Part shown: positions 18,532 through 27,744 of the stretch, in pieces
Position numbering within the stretch: position 1 is the first letter of the stretch
Layout: each line of letters begins with the position of its first letter
Source: Bacteroidales bacterium
GTDB taxonomy: Bacteria > Bacteroidota > Bacteroidia > Bacteroidales > F082
NCBI GenBank assembly: GCA_017508895.1
Contig: JAFWRA010000141.1
Location: 1-64,000 of the forward strand
Reading direction: 5' to 3'
DNA length: 64,000 bases
Notes under the pieces: generated by a model
Told to the model about the DNA's origin: nothing
What the model saw: only the letters and a program-made list of their open reading frames with translations
Databases searched by the model: none
Translations under genes and position numbers: made by a program

Positions 18532-19774
18532 ACTCGTTGTCACCTTCCATAATACAACTTTGCCGCTCAATGGAAGCCTGATGGATGGCTTCGAAAACCT
18601 CAACGATTAATGAATCGGGCAAACCCAAATCGATGCCTGTGGCGACATGGTCAGCCAGAATCTTTTTCCAGCGGTCCATCTGCACCACGGTGACGTTGTT
18701 ACGCTTCTTGTATTCACCAATTTGCGCACTCACCTCCATACGTCGTGCCAGAAGTTGAATCAGTTCACTGTCAATATCATCAATCTCGCCACGAAGTCCG
18801 GCCAAGTCGCGTTCCACATTACCCGACTGCTTTGATCGGAATGTCAAGTTGGCCAGCAACTGCTTTAACGCTTCGGGGGTGATTTGCTGTTTGGCATCGG
18901 TCAAAGCTTCTTCAGGATGGATATGACATTCTATCATTAATCCATCAGTGGCTAAGTCGAGGGCTTTTTGTGCTGTGGCTTGCAGCAGTTCGCGGTTGCC
19001 GCAGATGTGGCTCACATCGGTGATGAGCGGTACATTCAATCGCTGCGTCAGCTCAATGGGAATCTCCCACATGGGGAAGTTGCGGTAAGGCGACTCTTTA
19101 TAATAAGCGAAACCACGATGGATGGCGGCCAGTTGAGTCAAGCCAGCCTTCTGGAACCGCTCGAAAGCCCCCACCCATAAGTTAAGGTCGGGCGAGACTG
19201 GGTTTTTGATGAACATGGGGATGTCAACGCCACGCAGTGCGTCAGCCAATTGTTGCACCGAGAACGGGTTGACTACCGTGCGGGCACCAATCCAAAGTGC
19301 ATCGACGTCGTATTTCAGAGCCAATTCGACATGTTCTGGTGTAGCAACTTCAGTAATGATGGGCAAGCCTGTCTCTTGCTTCGCTTCGCGGAGCCAGACG
19401 AGGCCTTGCTCTCCCCTACCCTCGAAGGCATCGGGGCGTGTGCGGGGCTTCCAGATGCCACCGCGGAGCATCGTCACCTCAGGGATTTTGGATAGGGCTT
19501 GCGCCGTGGCGAGGATTTGGTCTTCGCTTTCTACGCTGCAGGGGCCAGCGATGATTATCGGTTCTTCGTTTGTAAAAGCAGGGGATGAATCCACCTGCTT
19601 AATGTCCTGCGTCCCTACGGGACTGGGCGAAACCCCGTAGGGGTGACGGACATTAAGCAGGTTGTGAAACTCCTGCTCACAACCAACTACCGACTCTGAA
19701 GAAACCCCGTAGGGGTGATAGGAATCCGCCTCGTCAATCCCTAAATGCATATCGTTCGTCATACTCGATTCCAT
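18530..19774 (-). CDS. DAHP synthase fused to chorismate mutase; N-terminus runs through repeats
   Basis: Bifunctional enzyme of the shikimate pathway. The first domain condenses PEP and erythrose-4-phosphate to DAHP; the second turns chorismate to prephenate. The synthase is the KDO8P-synthase-like type: IIIAGPCSVESEDQ (from residue 71), MLRGGIWKPRTRPDAFEG, IITEVATPEHVE, DALWIGARTV, MIECHIHPEEALTD. The AroQ helices follow (LRGEIDDIDSELIQLLARRMEVSAQIGEYKK). Residues 1-60 are not enzyme-like: they include two copies of HPYGVS, encoded by palindromic repeats at 19594-19716, and the first 14 codons overlap the transposase gene. A GTG at 19594 (residue 61) would give a normal 354-residue enzyme. 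I list the longest frame, but the true start is probably internal. Confidence 0.9.
   Translation of the reverse strand: MESSMTNDMHLGIDEADSYHPYGVSSESVVGCEQEFHNLLNVRHPYGVSPSPVGTQDIKQVDSSPAFTNEEPIIIAGPCSVESEDQILATAQALSKIPEVTMLRGGIWKPRTRPDAFEGRGEQGLVWLREAKQETGLPIITEVATPEHVELALKYDVDALWIGARTVVNPFSVQQLADALRGVDIPMFIKNPVSPDLNLWVGAFERFQKAGLTQLAAIHRGFAYYKESPYRNFPMWEIPIELTQRLNVPLITDVSHICGNRELLQATAQKALDLATDGLMIECHIHPEEALTDAKQQITPEALKQLLANLTFRSKQSGNVERDLAGLRGEIDDIDSELIQLLARRMEVSAQIGEYKKRNNVTVVQMDRWKKILADHVATGIDLGLPDSLIVEVFEAIHQASIERQSCIMEGDNE
19594..19716. repeat. REP-like nested hairpins behind the RAYT gene
   Basis: CCTGCTTAATGTCC (19594-19607) is inverted perfectly as GGACATTAAGCAGG (19648-19661). Inside it CCCTACGGG (19613-19621) pairs with CCCGTAGGG (19634-19642). 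Next GGTTGTGA (19660-19667) pairs with TCACAACC (19677-19684). The unit ACCCCGTAGGGGT occurs twice, at 19632-19644 and 19704-19716. The block starts 18 bases after the transposase stop codon and lies inside the open frame of the DAHP synthase gene. Confidence 0.8.
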
Positions 19775-20189
19775 ACGCTTTCAACGTTTCGCAATATTCG
19801 TCATGATACGATTTCACTTTATGATGCTCAGCCTGACCGAAAATGTATTTTGTAGTCCGTTCCATCAATGATGGGCTAACACTGAAAGCACCATAACCCT
19901 CCTGCCATTGGAATGGCTCATAATACGTATTCACCGTTTTCAACCACTTGCTACTTTTTGCCTTGATGACTCGCACAAAATCTGACATGGCAACCGTCTT
20001 CGGCAACGTCATTAAAATATGAATATGATCAGCAACACCACCAACAGCAAATGGTATAGAGCCTTCACTGCGGATAATGCCACCTATATATTCAAACACA
20101 CAACTTAAATCTTCCTCACGCATTACGATGCCCGTGCTTTTCGTGTGAAAAACCACATGTGTGTATAACTGGGTATATGTATTAGCCAT
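19734..20189 (-). CDS. IS200-like / REP-associated tyrosine transposase (Y1_Tnp, RAYT)
   Basis: Single-strand HUH transposase of 151 residues, full family length. The start MANTYTQLYTHVVFHTK at 20189 is the typical N-terminus. The HUH metal motif is H55-I-H57 (GVADHIHILM). The catalytic tyrosine is Y115 in KYIFGQAEHH, with the conserved Gln and His pair after it. SKWLK and FQWQEGYGAFSVS are also family-typical. All catalytic residues are present, so the gene looks intact. No accessory tnpB is present. Directly downstream lie nested palindromes of REP type, the expected substrate of RAYT proteins. Its last 41 bases overlap the long form of the DAHP synthase frame. A TACTTTTG element ends only nine bases before the ATG. 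Confidence 0.9.
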   Translation of the reverse strand: MANTYTQLYTHVVFHTKSTGIVMREEDLSCVFEYIGGIIRSEGSIPFAVGGVADHIHILMTLPKTVAMSDFVRVIKAKSSKWLKTVNTYYEPFQWQEGYGAFSVSPSLMERTTKYIFGQAEHHKVKSYHDEYCETLKAYGIEYDERYAFRD

Positions 20190-20198
20190 AATGATTTG

Positions 20199-20206
20199 CA
20201 AAAGTA
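20199..20206 (-). promoter_or_regulatory. Promoter -7 element for the transposase gene
   Basis: The minus strand reads TACTTTTG, full TAnnTTTG match, nine bases before the transposase ATG. The mRNA would have almost no leader. Confidence 0.5.
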
Positions 20207-20238
20207 CAACATTTTCAAACCTGCATTGCATTTTTTTG

Positions 20239-20246
20239 TAACTTTG
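20239..20246 (+). promoter_or_regulatory. Promoter -7 element for asnS
   Basis: TAACTTTG, full TAnnTTTG match, 40 bases before the asnS start codon. Confidence 0.55.
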
Positions 20247-20286
20247 CACATTATTTATATAACGCAACAAATAAAATCAACATACC

Positions 20287-21726
20287 GTGAAAAGAGTAGA
20301 AATCAAGCAAGCCTTGCAGATGCAAGCCTCTGACAATGAGATTACTGTAATGGGCTGGGTGCGCAACAAGCGCGGCAGCAAGAACGTGGCCTTCATCGCC
20401 CTCAACGACGGCTCCACCATCAACAACCTTCAGTTGGTCGTCGACCTGAACGTCATCCCCGAAGAAAAACTGGCCTTAATGCATGCCGGTGCCTCACTTT
20501 GGGCCAAGGGTGTCCTTGTCGCCTCAATGGGCAGCGGCCAAGCTGTGGAGCTTTCCGTGAAGGAGATCGGCTTGTTCGGTCCCGCCAACCCCGACGAATA
20601 TCCGTTGCAACCCAAGAAACATTCCTTGGAGTTCCTGCGCGACATCGCCCACTTGCGTTTCCGCACCAACACTTTCGGTGCCGTCATGCGTCTGCGTCAC
20701 GCCATGGTGTTTGCCATCCATAAGTTCTTCACCGAGCGAGGCTTCTACAACATTCACACGCCACTCATCACGGCATCAGACTGCGAAGGCGCTGGCGAGA
20801 TGTTCCAGGTGACCACCTTGGACCTCAACAACCCGCCCCGCGATGAACAAGGCAATGTTGACTACAAGCAAGATTTCTTCGGCAAGTCGACCAACCTCAC
20901 CGTTTCGGGTCAGCTCGAAGGCGAGTTGGCAGCCACAGCATTGGGCAAGATTTACACCTTTGGTCCGACCTTCCGCGCCGAGAACTCCAACACCACACGT
21001 CACCTGGCCGAGTTCTGGATGATCGAACCTGAGATGGCTTTCTACGACATCAACGACAACATGGACCTCGCCGAGGAGATGCTGAAATACTTGATCCAAT
21101 ACGCTTTGGACAACAACATGGACGACCTCCAGTTCCTCAGCAAGCGCCTGCAAGACGAAGAGAAGGGCAAGAAAGAGGAAGACAAGTCGATGGAGCTCAT
21201 CAGCAAGTTGCACTTTGTGCTGGAGCATGAGTTTGTCCGTCTAACTTATACAGAGGCCATCGACATCCTGCGCAACTCCAACTACAACAAGAAGGGCAAG
21301 TTCCAGTATCCCGTCACGGGTTGGGGCATCGACCTGCAGTCGGAGCACGAGCGTTACCTCGTCGAAAAGCACTTCAAGAAACCTGTCATCCTGACAGACT
21401 ACCCGAAGGAAATCAAAGCCTTCTACATGAAGCAGAACGAAGACGGCAAGACCGTCCGCGCCATGGACGTGCTCTTCCCCGGCATCGGTGAAATCATCGG
21501 AGGTTCAGAGCGTGAGACCGATATTAATAAGATCCTCGACCGCATGCACGAGGTCGGCATCCCTGAGGAATCCATGAACTGGTACCTCGACAGCCGTCGC
21601 TTCGGCTCGGTGCCGCATTCGGGCTACGGCCTCGGTTTCGAGCGTCTGCTGCTCTTCATCACCGGCATGACCAACATCCGCGACGTCATCCCGTTCCCGA
21701 GAACACCGAAGAACTGCCTATATTAA
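20287..21726 (+). CDS. asnS: Asparaginyl-tRNA synthetase
   Basis: Charges tRNA-Asn with asparagine. The 479-residue class IIb enzyme has the N-terminal OB fold ([25 protein letters not shown], residues 18-43) and the catalytic domain: motif 2 [22 protein letters not shown] and motif 3 [17 protein letters not shown] near the C-terminus, ending PRTPKNCLY. Those details separate it from AspRS. The start is GTG at 20287, which matches the family N-terminus [10 protein letters not shown]; no closer ATG fits. A repeat follows between it and rpoN, with which it may be cotranscribed. Confidence 0.97.
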   Translation: MKRVEIKQALQMQASDNEITVMGWVRNKRGSKNVAFIALNDGSTINNLQLVVDLNVIPEEKLALMHAGASLWAKGVLVASMGSGQAVELSVKEIGLFGPANPDEYPLQPKKHSLEFLRDIAHLRFRTNTFGAVMRLRHAMVFAIHKFFTERGFYNIHTPLITASDCEGAGEMFQVTTLDLNNPPRDEQGNVDYKQDFFGKSTNLTVSGQLEGELAATALGKIYTFGPTFRAENSNTTRHLAEFWMIEPEMAFYDINDNMDLAEEMLKYLIQYALDNNMDDLQFLSKRLQDEEKGKKEEDKSMELISKLHFVLEHEFVRLTYTEAIDILRNSNYNKKGKFQYPVTGWGIDLQSEHERYLVEKHFKKPVILTDYPKEIKAFYMKQNEDGKTVRAMDVLFPGIGEIIGGSERETDINKILDRMHEVGIPEESMNWYLDSRRFGSVPHSGYGLGFERLLLFITGMTNIRDVIPFPRTPKNCLY

Positions 21727-21730
21727 TGCA

Positions 21731-21797
21731 GAATGAAGAATGCAGAATGCAGAATTATAATAGTGACAAACGATTCTGCATTCTACATTCTACATTC
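21731..21797. repeat. Intergenic inverted repeat between asnS and rpoN (GCAGAATGCAGAAT family)
   Basis: A 25-base arm at 21731-21755 (units of GAATGCA) is inverted at 21773-21797 with two mismatches, around a 17-base centre. The left end supplies an ATG overlapping the asnS stop codon and an open frame into rpoN, but that N-terminal extension is repeat-encoded. The same repeat family appears inside the coding region at 36978-37016. Confidence 0.75.
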
Positions 21798-21809
21798 ATA
21801 ATTCAACAG

Positions 21810-23312
21810 ATGATGAACAACCAACGATTGACTCAAACCCAGCGGCAGGAATTGAAGCTTTCGCCGCAGCAGATCCAGCTAATGAAGCTGTTGCAACTGC
21901 CATTAATTGAACTCGAGCAACGCATCAAGGAGGAGATGGAGATCAACCCCGCCTTGGAAGACTCCCATGAGAACGATTATGAGGACAACGAGCCAATCAA
22001 CGACGACAACAGCGACGAAGGCGAAAACGACGACTACAACGACGACGAGATTAACTTCAGCAAAGACGATGAGTTTGACATCAATGACTACCTTCCTGAA
22101 GAAGACCGCGACGACTACTCCTATAAGTTGCAAGCCAACAACTACAGCAGCGATGATGATCCGTATGAAGCTCCCATCGTCAACGAAGAGACTTTCCAAG
22201 ACTATCTGAACCAACAACTTGCCTACCGCGACCTGACAGACAAGCAACTTGAAATCGGGGAATACATCATAGGCAACCTTGACGACAACGGCTACCTCAA
22301 CCGTCCTGTACCTAACATCGCTGACGACCTGCTGTTCACCATGAACCTCTCGGCTTCTGAAGATGAGGTTAATGAAGTACTGAAAATTGTGCAGGAGCTC
22401 GACCCGCCCGGCATCGCCGCCCGCGACCTACAAGAATGCCTGTTGATACAACTGAAAAGACTCCAAGAAGAAAATCCATATAACGACTACAGCCTATCCA
22501 TCACCATCGTCAAAGACTATTTCGAGGAGTTCACCAAGAAACATTACGACAAGATTGCAAAGAAGTTGGAAGTCAGCAACCGTGAGCTGAAAGCCGCTTT
22601 GGACGAAATCCTAAAACTCAACCCGAAGCCCGCCGACGCTTCCAGCTCTGGTTCAAAAAACATCCATTACATCACGCCCGACTTCTTTGTGTATATCAGA
22701 GACGGGAAAGTTGAACTCTCTTTGGACGGCAGAAACACACCTGAATTGCACATCAGCAAGTCGTACATCAAGATGCTGGAGGAATTCTCGAACAGCAAAG
22801 ACAACAGGAGCAAGCAGGAAGCTGTGCAGTTTGTAAAACAGAAAATCGATGCGGCCAAATGGTTCATCGATGCCATCAATCAAAGGCAGAACACCTTGTA
22901 TATCACCATGAAAGCCATCGTTGACATCCAAGAAGAATATTTCCTCACCGGCGACGAGACCAAACTCAAACCCATGATTCTGAAGGATGTAGCCGACAAG
23001 ATTGGCTTGGACATTTCCACCGTGTCACGCGTGGCCAACAGCAAATATGTGCAGACACCTTATGGTACTTTCCTGCTCAAGTTTTTCTTCAGCGAAGGCA
23101 TCACCAACGACGAAGGCGAAGAGGTCTCGACCCGCGAAATCAAGAAAATCCTGAAAGACGCTGTGGAGAATGAAGACAAGGCCAACCCGATGACCGACGA
23201 ACAACTGATGGTGGTCCTGAAAGAAAAAGGCTATCCCATTGCACGCCGAACGGTGGCGAAATACAGGGAACAACTCGGGATTCCTGTAGGTAGGATGAGA
23301 AAGAAAATGTAA
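21810..23312 (+). CDS. rpoN: RNA polymerase sigma-54 factor
   Basis: Sigma-54, the sigma factor that recognises -24/-12 promoters and needs AAA+ activators. The 500-residue product starts MMNNQRLTQTQRQELKLSPQQIQLMKLLQLP, the glutamine-rich region I. A long acidic linker (about residues 45-110, mostly Asp, Glu and Asn) is typical of region II. The core-binding domain has DLTDKQLEIGEYIIGNLDDNGYL and ELDPPGIAARDLQECL. The C-terminus has the RpoN box ARRTVAKYRE. ATG 21810 is chosen since the 28 codons before it come from the upstream inverted repeat. No sigma-54 activator lies in the window. Confidence 0.96.
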   Translation: MMNNQRLTQTQRQELKLSPQQIQLMKLLQLPLIELEQRIKEEMEINPALEDSHENDYEDNEPINDDNSDEGENDDYNDDEINFSKDDEFDINDYLPEEDRDDYSYKLQANNYSSDDDPYEAPIVNEETFQDYLNQQLAYRDLTDKQLEIGEYIIGNLDDNGYLNRPVPNIADDLLFTMNLSASEDEVNEVLKIVQELDPPGIAARDLQECLLIQLKRLQEENPYNDYSLSITIVKDYFEEFTKKHYDKIAKKLEVSNRELKAALDEILKLNPKPADASSSGSKNIHYITPDFFVYIRDGKVELSLDGRNTPELHISKSYIKMLEEFSNSKDNRSKQEAVQFVKQKIDAAKWFIDAINQRQNTLYITMKAIVDIQEEYFLTGDETKLKPMILKDVADKIGLDISTVSRVANSKYVQTPYGTFLLKFFFSEGITNDEGEEVSTREIKKILKDAVENEDKANPMTDEQLMVVLKEKGYPIARRTVAKYREQLGIPVGRMRKKM

Positions 23313-23413
23313 CTTTACGGGGATTACATATCCCAGTTCCGTTCGGCCGGACTTGCAATTCGCTCGAACTATACGAACTATAATAATTCGGTAACTTTAT
23401 CGTTTTTATCATT

Positions 23414-24922
23414 GTGAAAACGAATCTCTATACAAACAAAAAACGTTGGAAATGGGCTTTGGCAGTCATCGCCTTGCTCATCATTGGCGTCTCTTTGTGG
23501 TATACCAACCACTTGGTGAAATCCATTGCACAGCAGGAAGTCAAGCAAGTGAAGATGTGGGCCGCGGCCATGGAGCAGCACGCAGTGATGATGAAGTCGA
23601 CGGAAGAGTTTTTTAATAAGGTGAACGAACAGGAACAGCTTCGTGTCGACCTTTTGGCTAACGCCTATCGCCGTATCATGGACATCTCATCCAACGAAAA
23701 CACGGCCATCTATCTCGAAATCTTACAAAACAACATCAGTATCCCCTTGGTACTCACCGATGGAAAAGGCAACATCTTATCGTGCAACAACCTTCCTCCC
23801 GACCAAGAAGGAAAAACGGTCTTTGATGCTGAGATGAAACGTGCCTACTCGAAATTTCCGCCTATCAAAATCGACCCAGGCTATGGCATCGTGCAATATC
23901 TCTATTACAACGAGTCAAGAATCTATACTGACTTGAAGGCCGTTCTGGAAGACATGAGCGACCACTTCATGGAGGAAATCACGCTTAACTCGATGGGCGT
24001 TCCCGTCATTGTCACAAACGAAGACCAAACCCAAATTCTCAATTTCGGCAACCTCGACTCTTTACTCATGCAGGACACCAACTATGTCAAGCAACAGTTG
24101 GAAATCATGCGCGACGAGAACGATCCCCTCCAAATCGAATTCATGAACAAAGGCAAAGCCACCATCTTCTATCGCACAACAGACTTGGTCCAGCAAATGC
24201 GCTACTATCCTGTCATTCAATTTGTTGTATTTGCTTTATTCTTATTGATTGCCTATCTGCTCTTTAGCTACGCCCGTCGTTCGGAACAGAATCAGGTATG
24301 GGCAGGTATGGCTAAGGAAACCGCACACCAATTGGGCACACCGCTCTCCTCACTGATGGGTTGGATTGAACTGCTGAAGATGCAAGAGGAACCTTTTGTG
24401 GGCACACATGAGATGGAGAAAGATATCGAACGCCTGCAAATCGTCACCGACCGCTTCTCGAAAATCGGCTCCGTTCCCGTACCTGAGCCAACCGACATCA
24501 ACTACCTCATCCGCGACACGATGGACTACCTACAAAAGCGGTTTTCCAAAAAGTTCGAATTTGAGATTAATTTGCCCGAAGGTGAATTAATCATGCCGTT
24601 GATTCCCTCCCTATTCCGTTGGGTACTCGAAAACCTGACCAAAAACGCTGTTGATGCCATGGGCGACCACGGCAAAATCACCCTCGACCTTATTGACGAT
24701 GGCGACCACATTCACATAGACCTGAACGACACGGGCAAAGGCATCCCGAAGTCACAAATCAAGCAGGTGTTTAATCCAGGCTTCACCAGTAAGAAACGTG
24801 GCTGGGGCTTGGGGCTCTCACTTGCCAAGCGCATCATCGAGGACTACCACAAGGGCAAAATTTTCGTAAAATCATCAGTGGTAGGCGAAGGAACCACTTT
24901 TAGAATTACGCTAAATAAATAA
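23414..24922 (+). CDS. Membrane sensor histidine kinase without adjacent response regulator
   Basis: Sensor kinase of 502 residues. A first membrane helix (about 14-33) and a second (about 262-285, FVVFALFLLIAYLLFSYA) enclose a periplasmic sensor of roughly 230 residues with no family that I recognise. The phosphoacceptor is H305 in AKETAHQLGTPLSSLMGW. The ATPase domain shows the N box NLTKNAVDAMGD, the G1 box DTGKGI, FNPGFTSKKRGWGLGLSLAKRI and GEGTTFRITL. The start is GTG at 23414. Genes on both sides are housekeeping, so the partner regulator must be elsewhere. The 101-base gap before it has no clear promoter match. Confidence 0.92.
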   Translation: MKTNLYTNKKRWKWALAVIALLIIGVSLWYTNHLVKSIAQQEVKQVKMWAAAMEQHAVMMKSTEEFFNKVNEQEQLRVDLLANAYRRIMDISSNENTAIYLEILQNNISIPLVLTDGKGNILSCNNLPPDQEGKTVFDAEMKRAYSKFPPIKIDPGYGIVQYLYYNESRIYTDLKAVLEDMSDHFMEEITLNSMGVPVIVTNEDQTQILNFGNLDSLLMQDTNYVKQQLEIMRDENDPLQIEFMNKGKATIFYRTTDLVQQMRYYPVIQFVVFALFLLIAYLLFSYARRSEQNQVWAGMAKETAHQLGTPLSSLMGWIELLKMQEEPFVGTHEMEKDIERLQIVTDRFSKIGSVPVPEPTDINYLIRDTMDYLQKRFSKKFEFEINLPEGELIMPLIPSLFRWVLENLTKNAVDAMGDHGKITLDLIDDGDHIHIDLNDTGKGIPKSQIKQVFNPGFTSKKRGWGLGLSLAKRIIEDYHKGKIFVKSSVVGEGTTFRITLNK

Positions 24923-24974
24923 TTAAAAACCAAACCTTTAAGAAAAAAAACTTGACAAAACTTTTGTCCTGCAT

Positions 24975-24982
24975 TATATTTG
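24975..24982 (+). promoter_or_regulatory. Promoter for queA
   Basis: TATATTTG matches TAnnTTTG. TTGAC at 24952-24956 sits at the right distance for the -33 element. The queA ATG follows 40 bases downstream. Confidence 0.65.
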
Positions 24983-25022
24983 CACGCTTCTTTAGAGCAA
25001 AAAATAGCAAACCTTACATACA

Positions 25023-26072
25023 ATGAAACTCTCACAATTTAAATTTAACCTGCCGAGCGAGCTGATTGCACTACAGCCATCACAAAACCGCGATGAAGCC
25101 CGCTTGATGGTCGTTGACCGCAAGACTGGAAAAATCGAACACCGCATTTTCAAGGACCTGGTGGATTATGTTAAAGACGGCGATGTGTTTGTCATCAACA
25201 ACACCAAGGTGTTTCCCGCCAAACTCTACGGCGAGAAGGAGAAAACTGGTGCTAAGATTGAAGTGTTGCTGCTCCGTGAGCTGGACCACGAGAGCCGCCT
25301 TTGGGATGTGCTCGTCGACCCGGCCCGTAAAATCCGCATCGGCAATAAACTCTATTTCGGCGAAGGCGACGAACTGGTGGCCGAGGTCATCGACAACACC
25401 ACCTCGCGCGGCCGCACGTTGCGTTTCCTCTACGACGGCACCTACGACGAGTTCAAGAAAACCCTTTCCGGACTCGGACATACCCCCATCCCGAAGGAAC
25501 TCAATCGCGACGAACGCCCCGAAGACGCAGAAGACTTCCAGACCATTTATGCCAAAGTAGAGGGCGCCGTCTCTGCCCCTACCGCTGGCATGCACTTCAG
25601 CAAGATTTTGATGAAACGTTTGGAAATCGTTGGTGCCTCCTTCGCCGAGCTAACCCTGCATCCTGGCATGGGCAACTTCCGTGACATCGAAGTGGAAGAC
25701 CTCACCAAGCACAAACCCGATTCGGAAGAGATGTACATCGACGAGGAATGCTGCACTCTGGTCAACGAGGCCAACGCACGCCACAACAATGTGTTTGCCG
25801 TGGGCACCACCTCATTGAAGGCCCTTGAGACAGCCATGACCATCGGTGGCAAAATCAAGCCCTACAAAGGCTGGACGAACAAGTTCATCTTCCCGCCCTA
25901 CACCTTCTCAGTGGCCAATTGTATGATTACCAACTTCCACCTGCCCAAATCGCCTATGATGATGGAAGTGGCAGCGTTTGCCGGCTACGACCTGCTCATG
26001 AAAGCCTACAAGGAAGCTATTGCAGAGAAGTATCGTTTCTTCACTTATGGTGACGCGATGCTGATTATATAA
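25023..26072 (+). CDS. queA: S-adenosylmethionine:tRNA ribosyltransferase-isomerase QueA
   Basis: Makes epoxyqueuosine in tRNA by transferring the ribosyl part of SAM to preQ1. The 349-residue protein has the family's hallmarks: [20 protein letters not shown] start, [37 protein letters not shown], the active-site region [45 protein letters not shown] and the C-terminal [22 protein letters not shown]. Length normal. A strong promoter lies directly upstream, so it is expressed independently of the kinase gene. Confidence 0.97.
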   Translation: MKLSQFKFNLPSELIALQPSQNRDEARLMVVDRKTGKIEHRIFKDLVDYVKDGDVFVINNTKVFPAKLYGEKEKTGAKIEVLLLRELDHESRLWDVLVDPARKIRIGNKLYFGEGDELVAEVIDNTTSRGRTLRFLYDGTYDEFKKTLSGLGHTPIPKELNRDERPEDAEDFQTIYAKVEGAVSAPTAGMHFSKILMKRLEIVGASFAELTLHPGMGNFRDIEVEDLTKHKPDSEEMYIDEECCTLVNEANARHNNVFAVGTTSLKALETAMTIGGKIKPYKGWTNKFIFPPYTFSVANCMITNFHLPKSPMMMEVAAFAGYDLLMKAYKEAIAEKYRFFTYGDAMLII

Positions 26073-26145
26073 GCTGTTAGCTATTAGCTGCTAGCCATTA
26101 GCTTGCAGTGACGCTGCTAAAAGCTAATAGCTAACTGCTAACAGC
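26073..26145. repeat. Intergenic inverted repeat of TAGCTATTAGCT type between queA and glyQS
   Basis: The left arm GCTGTTAGCTATTAGCT (26073-26089) is inverted on the right in AGCTAATAGCTAACTGC and its continuation to 26145, with one seven-base insertion. It starts at the queA stop codon and may act as its terminator. Between it and the next start lies AT-rich simple sequence with repeated TTGAATTTT units (26169-26205). Confidence 0.75.
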
Positions 26146-26215
26146 CAAACAAGCCAATAGCAACAAAACTTGAATTTTGAATTTTAAATCTTTGAATTTT
26201 AAATAATTAACAATA

Positions 26216-27739
26216 ATGAACCAAGAAGACTTTTTCAAGAAAATAACCGCTCACGCCAAGGAATATGGATTCATCTTCCAGTCGAGCGAAATTTATGACG
26301 GACTTTCAGCCGTTTACGACTACGGTCAGAACGGCGTAGAGCTGAAGAAGAACATCCGTGAATATTGGTGGAAGGCCATGGTGCAGATGCATGAGAACAT
26401 CGTCGGCATCGACGCGGCCATCTTCATGCACCCCACCACCTGGAAGGCCTCGGGGCACTTGGATGCCTTCAACGACCCGCTCATCGACAACCGCGACTCG
26501 AAGAAACGCTATCGCGCCGATGTGCTCGTCGAGGACTACATGGCCAAAATCGAGGAGAAGATTAATAAAGAGGTGGAGAAAGCCCGCAAGCGCTTTGGCG
26601 ACGCCTTCAACGAGGAACAGTTTGTGACCACCAACCCACGCGTCCTTGAACACAAAGCCAAGATCGAGGAAATCAGCCACCGCCTGTATGGCGCCATGGA
26701 GCGTAACGACCTCGATGCCATCAAGCAGCTTATCCTCGACCTGGAGATTGTCTGCCCCATCAGCGGTACCCGTAACTGGACCGACGTGCGTCAGTTCAAC
26801 CTGATGTTCGCCACCAAGATGGGTAGCGTAGCCGACGGCTCCGACACGATTTATCTGCGTCCCGAGACGGCACAAGGCATCTTCGTCAACTACCTCAACG
26901 TGCAGAAGACTGGCCGTATGAAGATCCCGTTTGGCATCGCGCAGACCGGCAAGGCCTTCCGTAATGAGATTGTGGCCCGTCAGTTCATCTTCCGTATGCG
27001 CGAATTCGAGCAGATGGAGATGCAGTTCTTCGTCCGCCCCGGCACGGAACTCGAATGGTTCCAACATTGGAAGCAGGAACGCCTCGCTTGGCACCTCTCC
27101 TTGGGCCTGCCCGCCGAGAAATACCGCTTCCACGACCACGAGAAGCTGGCTCACTACGCCAACGCCGCCACCGACATCGAGTTCGACTTCCCCTTCGGCT
27201 TCAAGGAGCTGGAAGGCATCCACAGCCGTACCGACTTCGACCTCTCGGCCCACGCCAAATACTCGGGCAAGAAACTCCAGTACTTCGACCCCGACACCAA
27301 CGAGAGCTACACACCTTACGTCATCGAGACCTCCATCGGCCTCGACCGCATGTTCCTCGCCATGTTCAGCAACGCCTTCACTGAAGAGAAGTTGGAAGAC
27401 GGCTCGGAGCGTGTGGTGCTGAAGCTGCCGGCCATCCTGGCACCTTACAAAGTTGCCGTGCTGCCGTTGGTCAAGAAAGACGGTCTGCCAGAAAAAGCCC
27501 GCGAGATTATCGACTCGCTGAAGGCCGACTTCATGTGCCAGTACGAAGAGAAAGACTCCATCGGCAAGCGCTACAGAAGACAGGATGCCATCGGTACACC
27601 GATGTGCGTCACGGTGGATAACGACACCTTGGTCGATAACACCGTCACTGTCCGCGACCGCGACACGATGGCCCAAGTACGCGTCCCGATTGAGAATCTG
27701 CGTACGATGATTTTCGATGAATTGAAGCCGAAGAAATAA
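26216..27739 (+). CDS. glyQS: Glycyl-tRNA synthetase, alpha2 (class IIa) type
   Basis: Charges tRNA-Gly. The 507-residue enzyme is the eukaryote/archaea-like homodimer, not the alpha2beta2 type of proteobacteria. Signs are SSEIYDGLSAVYDYGQNGVELKKNI (motif 1 region), MHPTTWKASGHLDAFNDPLIDN, LRPETAQGIFVNY, GKAFRNEIVARQFIFRMREFEQMEMQ (motif 2), IETSIGLDRMFLA (motif 3) and an anticodon-binding domain with YKVAVLPLVKKDGL and GTPMCVTVDNDTL. Length and motifs are complete. The zinc-ribbon gene follows after five bases, so the two are probably cotranscribed. Confidence 0.96.
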   Translation: MNQEDFFKKITAHAKEYGFIFQSSEIYDGLSAVYDYGQNGVELKKNIREYWWKAMVQMHENIVGIDAAIFMHPTTWKASGHLDAFNDPLIDNRDSKKRYRADVLVEDYMAKIEEKINKEVEKARKRFGDAFNEEQFVTTNPRVLEHKAKIEEISHRLYGAMERNDLDAIKQLILDLEIVCPISGTRNWTDVRQFNLMFATKMGSVADGSDTIYLRPETAQGIFVNYLNVQKTGRMKIPFGIAQTGKAFRNEIVARQFIFRMREFEQMEMQFFVRPGTELEWFQHWKQERLAWHLSLGLPAEKYRFHDHEKLAHYANAATDIEFDFPFGFKELEGIHSRTDFDLSAHAKYSGKKLQYFDPDTNESYTPYVIETSIGLDRMFLAMFSNAFTEEKLEDGSERVVLKLPAILAPYKVAVLPLVKKDGLPEKAREIIDSLKADFMCQYEEKDSIGKRYRRQDAIGTPMCVTVDNDTLVDNTVTVRDRDTMAQVRVPIENLRTMIFDELKPKK

Positions 27740-27744
27740 AACCT

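Noticed and set aside
18428..18610. Small plus-strand open frame over the end of the DAHP synthase gene
   Set aside because: No start signal at a useful distance from the promoter, and the frame is antisense to a conserved chorismate mutase domain.
21726..21809. N-terminal extension of RpoN starting [10 protein letters not shown]
   Set aside because: Encoded by the inverted repeat and unlike any sigma-54 N-terminus; the start at 21810 fits region I.
26306..27676. Long minus-strand open frame opposite glycyl-tRNA synthetase
   Set aside because: The plus-strand gene has all synthetase motifs; the antisense frame shows only Val/Leu/Gly-rich sequence typical of shadow frames.
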